Program-made: the position numbers and the translations under genes
The notes under the pieces: generated by a model
Databases searched by the model: none
Told to the model about the DNA's origin: nothing
Seen by the model: only the letters and a program-made list of their open reading frames with translations
DNA from: Ceraceosorus guamensis
Lineage: Eukaryota > Basidiomycota > Exobasidiomycetes > Ceraceosorales > Ceraceosoraceae
Direction of reading: 5' to 3'
DNA length: 64,000 bases
Assembly: GCF_003144195.1 (NCBI RefSeq)
Contig: NW_020290000.1
Coordinates: 496,001-560,000, forward strand
Shown: piece after piece, positions 21,756 through 33,684 of the stretch
Position numbering within the stretch: the first letter of the stretch is position 1
Layout: each line of letters begins with the position of its first letter

Positions 21756-22144
21756 ACGGTACTTGTTGAGGGATAGAAAGCGCGGCAACAGACGCCTGCC
21801 AAGTAGAAAGGAGTAGAGAGAGGGCAGGCGAAGCGAGAGCGGATGAGCAGATTCACTCGAATACCCACACGAAAATTGCTTCGCGATAGTCACTTGGTTG
21901 AGTTACGCAATGCAGCAACAGAAAGCGCAGGTATGGGTCCAAGGCATGATCATTCGAGGTCTTGACAGGTCGTAATGTGGCGCAAATCATGACCAAATTT
22001 CCCACAGAAGCGCGCGCGCATAGAGACACGAGGAGTCCGAGAGCGAATAGCGGTAAGATGACCCTTGCTGCTTCTAGTGGTGCGCAGAGGGGCACTCCTG
22101 TTCCTGGAGTAAAAGCGTGGAAAGAATATGAGGAGCGCATCATC
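21756..22144. other. Convergent intergenic region
   Basis: About 390 bp lie between the stops of AMD1 and CLA4. I see nothing beyond the two 3' flanks. Confidence 0.5.
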
Positions 22145-25100
22145 TCATGACTTGTCGCTCCGATTGCGGAAGCGGAGCAGAGGCGCGAGGGACGAAAGTG
22201 GGCATGCCTTGCGCAAAAATTCGTGCTGAAGGAGCGGAGCAGATGGAAGAGAGCGGCGAATGGAGCAAGAAGGTCAGCATGAAGCACCCAGCCAAGACAG
22301 CAAGGTGAACCGAAAGTATATTGCTCACTTGCAGAAGTTCGTCTGCGCTAGCGCGGCTTTTGACGTCGGCACAAAGGCACACGGCAAGGAATCCCTTCAA
22401 TTCCTTGCTCAGCTTTTCAGGCTTCTTGAGCGTAGGTGTGCCGTTGGTGGCGATGAGGTACAGCGCTTTCAATGGCTCCTCATCCAGGTACGGAGGCTCG
22501 TTCTCGATCATCTCGATGGCCATGATGCCGAGCGACCAGATATCAACCTTGGCTCCATACTCCTTCTGCTTGACCACCTCTGGCGCCATCCAGTAAGGGG
22601 TTCCGACCATCGTAGCGCGCTTGCTCTTTTGATCTGTGAGCTTGGCGCAGAATCCGAAATCGGCTAGAGATGACGCGGGCAGGAACAAAGTGTGTGAGCG
22701 TGATTGGCGCGCATCTCGTCACAGCACAACCCTACTACTTCGACTCACTGATCTTGACCTGGCCGGAAGAGTTGAGCAGGACATTGTCAGACTTGATGTC
22801 TCGGTGAATGATGCTCTGCGCGTGCAGATGCTCAAGACCTTTGCACGTCTGCGAGTAGCGAGGAACGGGTTGCGGCTCAGCATCTATCAGGACCCCAGCG
22901 ACGTCACTCCATCAAAGACTGACCTCGAAGGAGATAGCGGCAATCTGGTCCTCTTCCAACGTATTGTTGTCAATGATGTCAGTAAGCGCCCCGCCCTCCA
23001 TGAACTCCATGATGACCCAAAGCTCATTGTTGCGGACCAAATACGATTCGAGGAAGTTGACAATGTTGGGATGCTGCGACTCCTTCATAACTAGAATTTC
23101 GTTCACGATGAGCTCCTTGCGAGGTTGGTGGGACAGGTCCATCGTTTTGATAGCTACTCGCTGGCCGGTCGCCAAGGTCTTGGCAACATAGACGGAGCCA
23201 GAAGCACTGGAAGATGTGTGGGGAGTGAGGAAGCGTCATCAGTCGCGCTCTTCAAAAGAGCTACATCAGCCAACTCAACCGACACGCTCTATGACTCACC
23301 CCTGTCCGACCTTCTTGATCTTGGAGTAGAGCGTGTTGGGATCATCGGGATTCACAACCTGTCGCAACTTCTCCATGATTTGCGCCTCGGACATGGTACT
23401 GATGCGGCGCTCGCTCTCCTTTTTGCTGCCACCATCAGCCTTCTTGCTCGTTTGCAACGGCTTGACGCCAGTAGCCGTGCCTGCAGAAGCTGCTGGTGGT
23501 GGCCCAGGCTTAGCAGTAGCAGTCGAGCCCTTGGTCGCGTCCTTTGAGGATGCCGACGCAGCAGATTCGCTCAGCTTCAGCTCCTTCGTCTTGACGTTAA
23601 GCGCAGCTGTCCCGCTCTCTTGTGTGCGCTCGCGCTCGCGCTCTCTTTCGCGTTCCCTTTCGCGCTCCTTCTCGCGCTGCCTTTGCTCTCGCTCCTGCTC
23701 GCGCTCTCTTTCGGCGGCTGCAGCGGCAGCTGCAGAGGCTCCGGAGGATGCTGACTGCCCTGCGATCGAGGATGAAGGTGCACCGCTGGCTGCGCCAGTC
23801 CGCGCTGGACCCGGCGCAGCAGGTGCCTTTCGACTAGCCACCAGATCGTTCGCAGAGCTAGCGCCGGTATTGGAGCGCTCGCGAGGCGTTGGCGCGGGCG
23901 CATTCGCGGGTCTGTTGCCCGATGGACTGGCTGCTCGCGAGGACGGACCGGTGTTGGCGCTCGGTGCGGCGAGTCTATCATCGCGCTCTGTTGAAGGCCT
24001 GGAAGGCACCGCTGCGCCGCTGCGGCTGCCATATCCGTTGGCGGAGGACGAGCTGCCAAAGCTGCTGTTGGAGTTCAAGCTGGGCTTCGATGATGCCGAA
24101 GAAAGCTGTGAGGCGCCTTGACTACCCGCAAAGCCCGTGCCTTGGAAGCGACCTGGCGCTTGGCTCGCAGCCGGAGCATCACGCGAGGAGATGTTAGAGG
24201 CACCTGTACCACCGGGTTGGAGGTTCATGGTGGGCGTGCCAAGACCGAATTCGTCTCGCTCGCGCTTTTGAATGTCAGTGTAGAACTCGAGGACATCAAG
24301 CACTGCCTGGGGATTCTTGGCGTAGTCCTCCTTAGTGATGGCTGATGTGGTGAGCAGTCTAGTCCACTGCTCCGGCAGACCCGTAAAGGCACCACTGATG
24401 GGATCGAAACCAACGTGAACTTGGTGCACAAAGTTGGTGGGAGAGCTGACACCCATCAGTGGGCTGCGCGAGTACACGTCGTCCATCCAGCCGTAGAGCT
24501 CTTCATCGTTCTTGAGCTGAAGGTAATAGGTCTTGTCTTTGGTCTCAATTTCGATGCAGTAGGGCTTCAGGTCAGTGCGCGTCACATTTGTTATCTCCTT
24601 TAGGAAGACGAGAGCGACAGCTTGATAGGTGGTCTGAGTAGCAAGATCCTCGTAGTGTCAGAAGCGGCGCAATGAGACCGGTGCCATGCAGATCGCGGAA
24701 TCTCACCTCGTTCTTGTGGAAAGTGAGCGTCTGTTCTCGCAGAGCAAGCCAGCGCTTGCTCCAGATCCAGCTTCGAATGCCATCCTCTTTGACACTGACG
24801 TAGCCCTTGCGCACAATCCCTCCACCAGGTTGACCAGCCGGCCCGAAGCCAGAACCACCGCCGTTCCAACCGGTACCAGCAGAGAAGGATGAGCCGCCAC
24901 TTCCAGCAACGGCGCTTGGTCCGGCTGGTCTCAGAGGTCCAGTGTACGAACCACCTCCAGCGCCACCTCCTGCACCCATAGGCATGCCAGAGGGACTCGC
25001 ACCTGCGCCTGCGCCTGCCACGCCTGAGCTTCCCGCGCCGTATGACGATAGAGGCGGAAGGAAGGGATCTGTGTGCTGAGAGCGTGCTGATGGTACGGGA

Positions 25101-25186
25101 GGCGCCCGTCGAGAAGGCGTCAGAGACCCCATGCTGCCCGATCCGCCCAGACCGCCTGGGACGCCGCCATTGCCAAATCCGGACAT
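22145..25186 (-). CDS. CLA4: PAK-family Ser/Thr kinase Cla4 (PH-CRIB-kinase)
   Basis: Cla4 kinases are effectors of Cdc42/Rac that control septins, budding and polar growth; in the smut Ustilago maydis Cla4 is needed for cell separation and polar growth. Exons are 24707-25186, 23300-24633, 22924-23206, 22749-22848, 22329-22663 and 22145-22225, giving 870 residues. A Gly/Ser/Ala-rich N-terminus is followed by a PH domain ([20 protein letters not shown] through [17 protein letters not shown]). A CRIB motif lies near residues 221-241 ([16 protein letters not shown]). A long linker contains an (E/R)-rich block of alternating Arg-Glu. The kinase has the glycine loop [15 protein letters not shown]625, HRDIKSDN (D716), DFG at 734-736, and the activation-loop segment [16 protein letters not shown]. 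The PH domain separates it from Ste20-type PAKs. Confidence 0.96.
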
Positions 25187-25408
25187 CGCTAGTAGTCCGC
25201 TGCTAGGTGGAGAGTCCTCAAGATTGTTCGAAGGAGGAGGAGAAGATAAGCTCTAGGAGGCCCGAAGCCTGCAACAACAGCTTCTTCTGGCGCTACGTTT
25301 CTTGAGCAGGGGGTATGGACGACGCGAATGAGTAGCGAAGATTGCTGACAAAATCTGTTGACCGTATATACCAAGGACCAGAATGCCCCGTGACTGATCG
25401 TACTGGTG

Positions 25409-25440
25409 ATTCGTGATTGTAGGGCTTTGCAATCACGAAT
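25409..25440. repeat. 11 bp perfect inverted repeat, hairpin
   Basis: ATTCGTGATTG at 25409-25419 and CAATCACGAAT at 25430-25440 are exact reverse complements separated by 10 nt. It is the clearest paired copy of the recurring intergenic word TCACGA/TCGTGA, and lies about 230 bp upstream of the CLA4 start. Confidence 0.75.
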
Positions 25441-25907
25441 GCCATCCGACGGGCCGGTGAAAGCTGGCAGATACAATTAGCCAAGCGGGTGGAAGCTGCA
25501 GTTTAGAGATGCGCATGCTTGCTGTACTCGCCGCACAAACGAGCTGGCTGCAGGTGTGTAGCTGCTGGGGCTGAATGAAGTCAAGTGTGAGTGTTGAGTT
25601 GCTCACACAGCAGCAGCGGCCAATTTGCTGCTTCTTGTGCGTCGCAGAGACTGATCTGGTGCATGGCCGATCGCGATCGAACGCGCGCTTGCCTGCTATT
25701 GCGCTCAGACTCGTGACTGGCGCGACCGCGGTGCATATGTATGCGATGCACCGCTGCTGCTTGCTGGCCCGGCCATCACGCGCGTGTGCAAGCAGCAGCC
25801 CTGCTCGCGAGCAGCGCCGCAACCCCTAGCCGCTGCTGCGTGCTGGCCATTTCCCCTCGAACTACGCGCATGTGTATCGCCGCCGGCGTTAAAGCCATTC
25901 ATGCAAC

Positions 25908-25929
25908 AGCAGCAGCAGCTGCTGCTGCT
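25908..25929. repeat. 22 bp CAG/CTG palindrome
   Basis: Four AGC units run directly into their mirror TGC units, forming a perfect 22 bp palindrome at 25908-25929. It can form a cruciform or, if transcribed, a tight hairpin. It is outside any supported gene. Confidence 0.75.
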
Positions 25930-26155
25930 CGCATGCAGGCCTTCCGCCTTATGCATTCTCCAGAGATGGCGGGATGTAGCACACTGTATACAAATAAGCA
26001 TGATGCTCTTGCGGCTCGCGTTAAAGCGAGCGGGCTTGTAATCAAGATTCGCGACGCGCACCTTCTGCACATGCAGTCACGAGTATAGCCATGCCCATGC
26101 AGCAGCATCACAAGCTGTGCACGCGGGGAAGCGCTCGGGCCGTTCGTCGATGAGA

Positions 26156-26172
26156 GGGGGGGGGGGGGGGGG
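26156..26172. repeat. G17 homopolymer
   Basis: Seventeen uninterrupted G residues lie on the + strand between CLA4 and the methyltransferase gene, not in a supported exon. Confidence 0.85.
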
Positions 26173-27631
26173 CGATCGAGCAGCTTGCAGAGCTGCACCG
26201 CACACCATTATACGCACACCGGCTACGCCTTAGCCACGACTAACTGACTTGGAGGCTCGGCAATCATTCGATCGTGATTTCCATGCAGTCAAAAGTCTGG
26301 TGTGAGTGGCAGCAGCAGCTCGCACGCTGTTCAAGGCGCTTTCATTCATGATTCTTAATTCAAGAATTCTGATTGTGATTCACTTTTGAACGTCGCGTAT
26401 CAGAAGCTGCCGCTCATGTTTCGATTCACTTGAAAAATGCAATCACACGGATTATATTCAAATCTTGATACGAACTCTTGAATCTCAATTAAGTCAAAAT
26501 CTGAAGTTGAGTAGTCATTGTCACGTGCCTCAAAATCTCAATTCAAATTCGCTCCTTTCCGTGTCACCTTCTTATTATTCAAAGGTTGTTGGTCAAAGTG
26601 GGTGGGGTCACAGAGCCTTCCTGCATGTGGACTCTGGAGGGGCTTCACAGAGCAGAGCTCTGTGTCAGCTCAGTGGAGCACAGCCTCTTTTGGCTTTGGA
26701 CAAGACTTTGGTCACCCCACCCAGAACTATGAACGACTGGCTTTTGATTCTTGATTCAGATTGCCTCTCGAGTCTCGACTGGTTTGGACGAGTGTTGAAT
26801 AGGCACCCCATTTGTCCAAAGCACACTCAAGAACTCGCTGTGAAGTCCCGAGCGGCATTTCATGATAGTGAAACGCCTAGCGAAGCCATCCATCATTCCT
26901 CCAACTCGGCTGACAGGTCTTTCGTCGCGCAACCAAAATCTTGAATGGAATGCGCCGGCTGCGATCACGCCGCAAAGGTCACTTGGCTGTGGGTGTGCGT
27001 GCAATCATGAGATGAGGAGTTACTGCCAGAGTGACTGCTGCACTAGAAAATCAGAAAAAAAAGCCCTTTATATACTGCTCCTCGCATGCAATATGCACAA
27101 GGTGATGTGCCAGCGCGTAGCGTAGGTGGTAGAGGTTGTGTTGCAATCCAATTATCCACATTAGCGCGACGCGTGCGAGGGTAACCCTCCACGTTCGAGT
27201 CCATCGTTCGAGTCCGCGATGGAGATGCGTGGAGGCTGAAACGGGCTCCACCAATGCCCTGCGAGTGTCCCTTCCGCTCGTGGGTTGAAGGGGGAAGGCA
27301 GATCCTCCCATGGAATGACGAACCTGTCAAGAGGTGCTCAACATCTCGCGGATCCGACCATGACAGAGGGTGAGCATGACCATTCGGCGGCGCCCTATTT
27401 TTTGTCTGCACCTGAGGATGACTTCGGCCACGTGTTCGAGACTAAGACCCGGGGCCGAGAGAGGCCCTTTCCTTCGACTCTTTTGACACTTTGCTCTTCG
27501 CCCTGTCGGGGGAGGTGATAAGGCCATTCTATTCCTCTCTTGGCTAGCCTTCACGCGCCGCTGGAGCACCATCCATCTCCATTTGTGCGTTCGTGGTCGC
27601 GGTGTTTCGTGACCATTTGGATGAATTTGAT

Positions 27632-29233
27632 TCATTCCACAGCAATTTGACACCACCGAATTTGATGATACCTAAATCGCGTGCGAGTGCCTGCTGTAGA
27701 GTGCTGCTCCCAACACGTGTGCTCGGCCGAGGTTGAGACCCGCGCATGGTCAAGAGGCACATCGAGTCGTAGCGTAGGTGGCCCAAAGTCGTCATAACCT
27801 TCGAAATCCATCTGATTCACAATACGGAGCTGCAGGGAGGTGCGCTCGAGTTGGTCATTCTGGCCTCTTGTTGGCTCTGCAACGGCAGGAAAGACTTCTT
27901 CGATAGCTCGGCTTTCGTATGAATGCGTCGCGCGGATGGCGTTGAGCAAGTGAAGCGCTCCGAGCGGAGAGTTTTCGTTGCAGCGATCATTACCGAGCAC
28001 GTATTCTCTGCTGAGATATCGCTCTACGGTCGCTCGTAGCCACACAGCGTGATGCCGTTCATAGCAGCAGTCCGCGGCTACAATCATGTCGTTCTGTGGG
28101 TGAGCACCTTTCGCGGCAAATTCGGAAACCCCATCAGCATGCTGAATTCTCCCTCTCCGATTCGCCACGCTACTCACTCAAAGCCTCTCTATGATCGTCA
28201 GTCGAATTATGCGATTGGTCTGGCGCTGCTTCCTTGGACACTTGAGACCAGTCCAAGTGTGCGACACTGACTTGACCTTGGACTGAATGACCGGCCGGCT
28301 CAGCGAGATCACTTGAGAAATTCTGCCTGACGTTGAATGCAAGATTTTCGAGCACGTCAGGATGAAAGTCTGTCAGGCAAACGTTTGCGCGAAGATTGGG
28401 CTTCATGCGTTGGACGAGGGCAGCGATAGCAAGACCGACCAGACCCGTTCCAGCTCCAAGTTCCAGAATTTGCATGGCAGAAGTCTTGCCAGGGGGCTTT
28501 TTCTCGTTGACAAGCCTGCAGAAAGGGCTCATCAACTGCTGCGCGAGAATGGGTGCGGAGCCCCATGTTCTCGAGCCCAAGGCATCAGCGGTCAATGTAC
28601 CGTCGCGCATTTTGACTGCTAGACTTCCCACGGGCGAGTTGAAGTGGTAAATCCTAAAGATCGGTCCGGAAGCTGGTCATTCGCGGGAATTTTGATCAGC
28701 AATTTGTGCGATGCGAGCTCAGGAAGAATTTATCTTCTAAGCTCACCACTTTTGCCTGCGCAGGCGCTCAAAAGTTCCGTTGCGCGGTCCAAAAGCACAG
28801 TCACATCTTCATCTGCGGTTTCCGCTCGCGTCGGGTCATCGTCGACCCATGCTAGTCCAGTCTTGACCAAAGCGGAAAGCCAGATCCTTGAGTACCTGAG
28901 CTCGAAGAGATTCTCCGCCTGCGAAGTCTCCTGATCTTCCGCGGCTGCTTGAAATTGGACCGGCGATTCCTGAGCTTGAGCTTGTATAGGATCTGTCAAC
29001 TCCCTCTTGTCCAGCGCATCCGCTTTCTTTGCACTTGCTCGTTCGAGCATTGGGACGTGGACATTTTCGTGTCCATCGAGACGCAGGGCGAGTGCGAGGT
29101 GTGAGAGTGCTTGAGCGAGCACCGACCCTCGAGGTCTGTGCTTGAGAGGAGGCAGGTGCACTGATGGTATGAAGTATGGTCCGTGTTTTCGAGCAGTGCG
29201 TAAGCTAAGGGGAGCTACATCTTCGACTGTCAT
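27632..29233 (-). CDS. Family-16 (EFM-like) protein methyltransferase
   Basis: Exons are 28747-29233, 28178-28672 and 27632-28107, giving 485 residues. The N-terminal third is a variable helical region. The Rossmann fold starts with the SAM-binding motif ILELGAGTGLVGLAIAAL; VCLTDFHPDVLENLAFNV carries the acidic ribose-binding region; LDWSQV and IVAADCCYE are the post-motifs typical of Methyltransf_16 enzymes. The protein ends FRYHQIRW, a common last strand of this family. Relatives methylate lysines of elongation factors or other cytosolic proteins, but the substrate here cannot be named. The N-terminal extension recalls yeast Efm2/Efm3-type enzymes; that link is only a suggestion. Confidence 0.82.
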
Positions 29234-30312
29234 TGGTGATATTCGATTCCGCTCCGAGCGGTTTCAGCGTGAGCTCGAGCAAAAGCTTGCTGCAAAAATC
29301 TTCTCTACCCTGCGCGCTGTGTGTGATATTCCTGTTTGCCGGCGCACTTGTGAATCCACAGACGCTCGTCGCTCTATACCTCTTGCATGGTCACGATTAC
29401 CCTTGCACAGCCCATGAGAGTCACAACTTGGCGCTTGAGGCAAAGAATTCCAATCTTGAATGTCAGCGGTATGAGCAACCCCGCCGGCGAAGTTTGCGAA
29501 GGAGGAGTCATAGTTGCTGTGAGGAAGTCTGAGTAAGTTGAATGCATATATGCTATGCTGCGTTTTGCCAAGCGTTTGCCGAGCGCCGACGCTGCGCTGC
29601 GCCGCCGCTGCATGCCGCGCGTTGCAGTCATACTCTTGACTGCACGGCCAGCAGCATCAGCACTCACGACTCGTGACCCGTGACTCGCGACTGCAGATTA
29701 AGCTGAGCGAGATGCAAATTGAGACAACGTGGAGGCTTGACTCGCGACTGTCAGAGCGGAGGAGATGATGGACACAGGCCATGTGCTGTCTCTACCGGGG
29801 TGCGCATGCATGCTTGAGCGCGATGCCCTTTTTGCGTGCAGCTGCTGCACCGCGCGAGCTGATCACGAATGCATGATGTGCTGCCGTCTGATGTGTGTGT
29901 GTGTGTGTGTGTGTGCTTTGCGCAGGATGAAGCTCAGATCTTCCTGAAATTTCCATGCCGAGCGCTTCATCACATTCACTATTCATCTTCAGATTGTCGC
30001 ACCGATCCTGATCTGTTGTCGTAACATCAAAATCGCATCCACGCTTGAAGATACCTCGCTCTACCTGGCATCACCGTCCACACGAATACGGTCTCAGTTC
30101 AAGGGTGGCGAAGATCAAGCTCGCCAACTCATTGCGCGTCCAGCTGACCTCATTTCACGCCAACGATTGGCCAAGCCCCACAGAGCTACTTACTGCACAG
30201 AGTACACCCCACACCATTCTGAACAGCTCGCCTTTGGCGCAGCTTCGGATACTTTTCGAGGACTTGATTAGCAAAGCTCTGTGCTCTCTGGAAGGAAGCA
30301 TTGGAGCTCGAG
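29234..30312. promoter_or_regulatory. Shared promoter region methyltransferase/SERCA
   Basis: About 1.1 kb separates two divergent starts. It holds a (TG)12 run at 29892-29915 and a dense patch of CTCACGACTCGTGACC-type words at 29662-29692. No exon is supported. Confidence 0.45.
29892..29915 (+). repeat. (TG)12 microsatellite
   Basis: Twelve uninterrupted TG units lie about 400 bp upstream of the Ca2+ pump start codon. Alternating purine-pyrimidine tracts like this can adopt Z-DNA. Confidence 0.85.
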
Positions 30313-33300
30313 ATGGAGGCTGCCTGGACAAAGACGGAGGAGCAGGTGCTGGCTCACTGGCAAGTAGATGCTGCCAAGGGCTTGAGCGAAGCGCAGGTGG
30401 TGGAGCGCAGGACAAAGTACGGATCCAACGGTGAGCGCATGGTGTGATCTCGGCGGCTCCGCCGATGCTGCTGGGTTGCTCGGTTGCGAATGCGCGCAAG
30501 CTGAATGTCTATGACTGGGCGCACCCTTCCGCAGAGCTGGAAGACGAGCCTCCCACACCGCTTTGGCAGCTTATCCTAGAGCAATTCAAGGACCAGCTCG
30601 TCATCATTCTTCTCGCTTCCGCCGTCATCTCATTCGTCCTTGCACTCGTGGAGCTGGAAGAGAACTCGAGCGTCATTGCTGCCCTCGTGGAGCCAGCTGT
30701 CATCTTCCTCATTCTGATCGCCAACGCCACTGTGGGCGTGGTGCAAGAGAGGAATGCGGATCAGGCCATCGAAGCGCTCAAAGAGTACTCGCCAGACTAC
30801 ACCACCGTTATTCGAGGTGGCTCAGCTTCCCGCATCCGCGCTGCAGATGTCGTGCCAGGCGATGTCATCACTGTCAATGTTGGCGACAAGGTACCTGCGG
30901 ATGCCCGATTGGTCAAGATCACCTCTTCCTCCTTCCGCGTGGACCAAGCCATCCTGACTGGCGAGTCTGTGAGCGTGAACAAGTCGCTTGGCGCGGTCAA
31001 AGATGCCAAAGCTGTCAAGCAGGATATGACGAACATTCTCTTCAGCGGCACGACTATTGCCACTGGCTCAGCCACCGCCGTCGTCTTTGCGACTGGCGCG
31101 TCCACGGCAATCGGCGATATTCATGCTGCAATCAGCGCAGAAGAGGACGAGAAGACGCCGCTGCAGGAGAAGTTGGACGACTTTGGAGACAAGCTGGCAA
31201 AGGTCATCACCATCATTTGCATCCTCGTGTGGGCCATCAACGTTCGTCACTTCTTCGACCCCTCTCACGGAGGCGCTTTCAAGGGCGCGATCTACTACTT
31301 CAAGATTGCAGTAGCTCTTGCAGTTGCTGCCATCCCTGAAGGCCTGGCGGCAGTCATCACCGCTTGCTTGGCTCTCGGCACTCGAAAGATGGCAAAAAGG
31401 AATGCAATCGTGCGCCACTTGCCGAGCGTTGAGACGCTTGGCTCCACCAATGTCATTTGCTCGGACAAGACGGGAACCCTGACCACTAATCAGATGAGCG
31501 TCACACGCTTCGCGGTACTTTCCTCTGCAGATGCTGCTGCCGAATTCGAGGTGGAGGGGACCAGCTTTGCACCCCAGGGTGAGATCACATCCAATGGACG
31601 TAGCGTTCGCTCCCTCAACAAGGCCGGAAGTGCTATCAACGCGTTGGCTGAGGTCTGCGCCGTCTGCAACGATGCGAACATTGCACTCGAGAAAGGCTCT
31701 TATCAAGCGGTCGGTCAGCCGACAGAAGCAAGTCTCAAAGTGCTGGTGGAGAAGCTCGGCTCGCACGACAGCAAGGTCAACCAGCAGATCGAGAGTCTTT
31801 CTCCGCAGCAGCGCACAACCGCTGTATCTGATACGTACACCAAAGCTCTGGGTCGCATCTTGACCCTTGAATTTGGTCGCGACAGGAAGAGTATGAGTAC
31901 GCTGGTCAAACGCGATGATGGCACTGGTGCATTACTCGTCAAGGGCGCTCCGGAGGCGGTCTTGGACCGCTGCGAGACCGCTCTGCTATCGGGGGGATCA
32001 GAGGTCAAGCTCACCAAGAAGTCGCGCGCTCAATTGGACCACCTCATTGGGTCGTACGCCACTCAAGGACTTCGTGTGCTCGCTCTCGCAACTGTCGAGA
32101 ATGCGCCCTTGGACCCAAACGCCTACCGCTCCGACTCGCCCGCAGAGTACGTCAAATTTGAGCAGCGCATGCGATTCGTTGGACTGGTCGGCATGCTGGA
32201 CCCTCCTAGACCCGAGGTCCGCACCGCCATCGCTCGCTGCCGCGCTGCTGGCATTCGAGTCATTTGCATTACTGGAGACAACAAGGCAACGGCGGAAGCA
32301 ATTTGCCGATCAATCGGCATTTTCCGCCAAGACGAAGAGTTGTCTGGCAAAAGCTACACGGGAAGGGAATTTGATGATCTGAGCGAGGATCAGAAGCGTA
32401 GAGCTGTGCTGCGCGCATCGCTCTTCTCTCGGACAGAGCCCAATCACAAGAGCAAGCTGGTTGAGCTACTCCAGCAACAAAATCTCGTCGTTGCCATGAC
32501 TGGAGACGGAGTGAATGACGCACCTGCTCTGAAGAGGGCCGACATCGGTATCGCGATGGGTAAGGGCGGCACAGCAGTCGCCCAAATGGCATCCGACATG
32601 GTTCTGGCAGACGATAATTTCGCGACGATTGAGAGTGCCGTCGAAGAAGGCAGAGCCATCTACAACAACACGCTCGCGTTCATTCGATACCTCATCTCCT
32701 CCAACATCGGAGAAGTGGCTTCCATCTTCATCACCGTCTTGACCGGCTTGCCAGAAGCTTTGATCCCCGTCCAGCTGCTTTGGGTCAACCTTGTTACCGA
32801 CGGTCTGCCCGCCACTGCGCTCAGCTTCAACCCACCTGACAAGGGCATCATGTCGGTACCGCCCAGAAGACGTTCCGATCCGCTGGTGACTCCTGCAGGG
32901 TTCGCTAGATGGGTGAGTACGAGCAATCATTCACGATGTTTCTGGCAGTCGTGCTGACGTAATTCGCCCCCCTCCTGTGCGACAGCTTGCTGTGGGTCTG
33001 TACATTGGGTTTGCTACTTGCGGCGGCTACGCCTGGTGGTACCTCTTCTACGAGAATGGACCCAAGGTTTCCTGGTACGAGTTGACCCACTTCCATCAGT
33101 GCAGCACGTTCTCCATCGGTTGCAAGCCATTCGAAGAATCTCGAGCTGCCTCGACCATCTCGCTCAGTATTCTGGTCGTGATCGAGATGCTCAACGTGAG
33201 TCGCCAAACGTACTCGTCTCTTGTCTTCTGCGCAAAAGCGCCTCGCGCGCGCTGACCGCCTAACTCCCTTTGCTTCGATAGGCCGTCAATGCGTTGTCTG

Positions 33301-33684
33301 ATGCGGACTCTATTCTGGTCACCAGTCCATTCTCTAATCCCTTCCTGATCGGTGCCATTGTGCTTAGTCTGTTCTTGCACTATCTTATTTGTGCCGTGAG
33401 TTGGCACGAATGCGTGGAAGTGCGACTCATCCACGCTCTTCGCTGACTGGAAGCGCGCCTTCCCTTGCGCAACACTCCGCCTGTAGGTGCCGGTTCTGCA
33501 GGACCTATTCCACGTCCAGGCTCTGACCCAAGCAGAAATGAAAGCGGTCTTCTATTTCTCCGCTCCGGTCGTCGTCATCGAAGAGATCTGCAAGTTCATC
33601 ACCCGAGTCGCGACGCGCCAACAGCGAGAAGCAAGGCAGAAGGAAGAGGCTCGGATCGAGAAGGAGTTGTCGGCAGAAAAGTGA
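30313..33684 (+). CDS. ECA1: SERCA-type P-type Ca2+ ATPase
   Basis: The pump moves cytosolic Ca2+ into the ER or a related store at the cost of ATP. Exons are 30313-30430, 30535-32912, 32986-33195, 33282-33395 and 33487-33684, giving 1005 residues, the SERCA length. The start matches the family N-terminus ([15 protein letters not shown]). The actuator loop is [23 protein letters not shown] is the Ca2+-binding helix M4. The phosphorylated Asp is D350 in [13 protein letters not shown], next to D351 of mammalian SERCA1. [21 protein letters not shown] is the hinge. M5-M10 follow, including [11 protein letters not shown] and [16 protein letters not shown]. The C-terminus is a charged helix ending SAEK. 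The best match is the fungal Eca1/SERCA group and not the Golgi Pmr1 group. The symbol follows usage in smut fungi and is less certain than the function. Confidence 0.95.

Larger units (their letters stand above)
25187..27631. other. Long gene-free region upstream of CLA4
   Basis: Nearly 2.5 kb holds the CLA4 promoter and the 3' flank of the methyltransferase gene, but no frame with domain or splice support. It carries an 11 bp perfect inverted repeat (25409-25440), a 22 bp CAG/CTG palindrome (25908-25929), a G17 tract (26156-26172) and a GC-poorer segment (26270-26760) with several foldback words. A non-coding RNA or a small lineage-specific gene is not excluded. Confidence 0.5.

Noticed and set aside
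25741-26198. Ala/Ser/Cys-rich open frames on both strands
   Set aside because: They follow the CAG/CTG triplets and the G17 tract, occur in several frames at once, and show no domain, so they are low-complexity artefacts.
27193-27222. Two GTTCGAGTCC words resembling a tRNA T-loop
   Set aside because: No matching five-base T-stem, D-arm, anticodon arm or acceptor stem can be built around either copy. Only a simple CCATCG/CGATGG hairpin forms.
27544-27795. Alternative 3' frame for the methyltransferase gene
   Set aside because: The frame ending at 27632 gives the family-typical last strand FRYHQIRW and follows exon 3 in phase. The other frame would need an unsupported splice.
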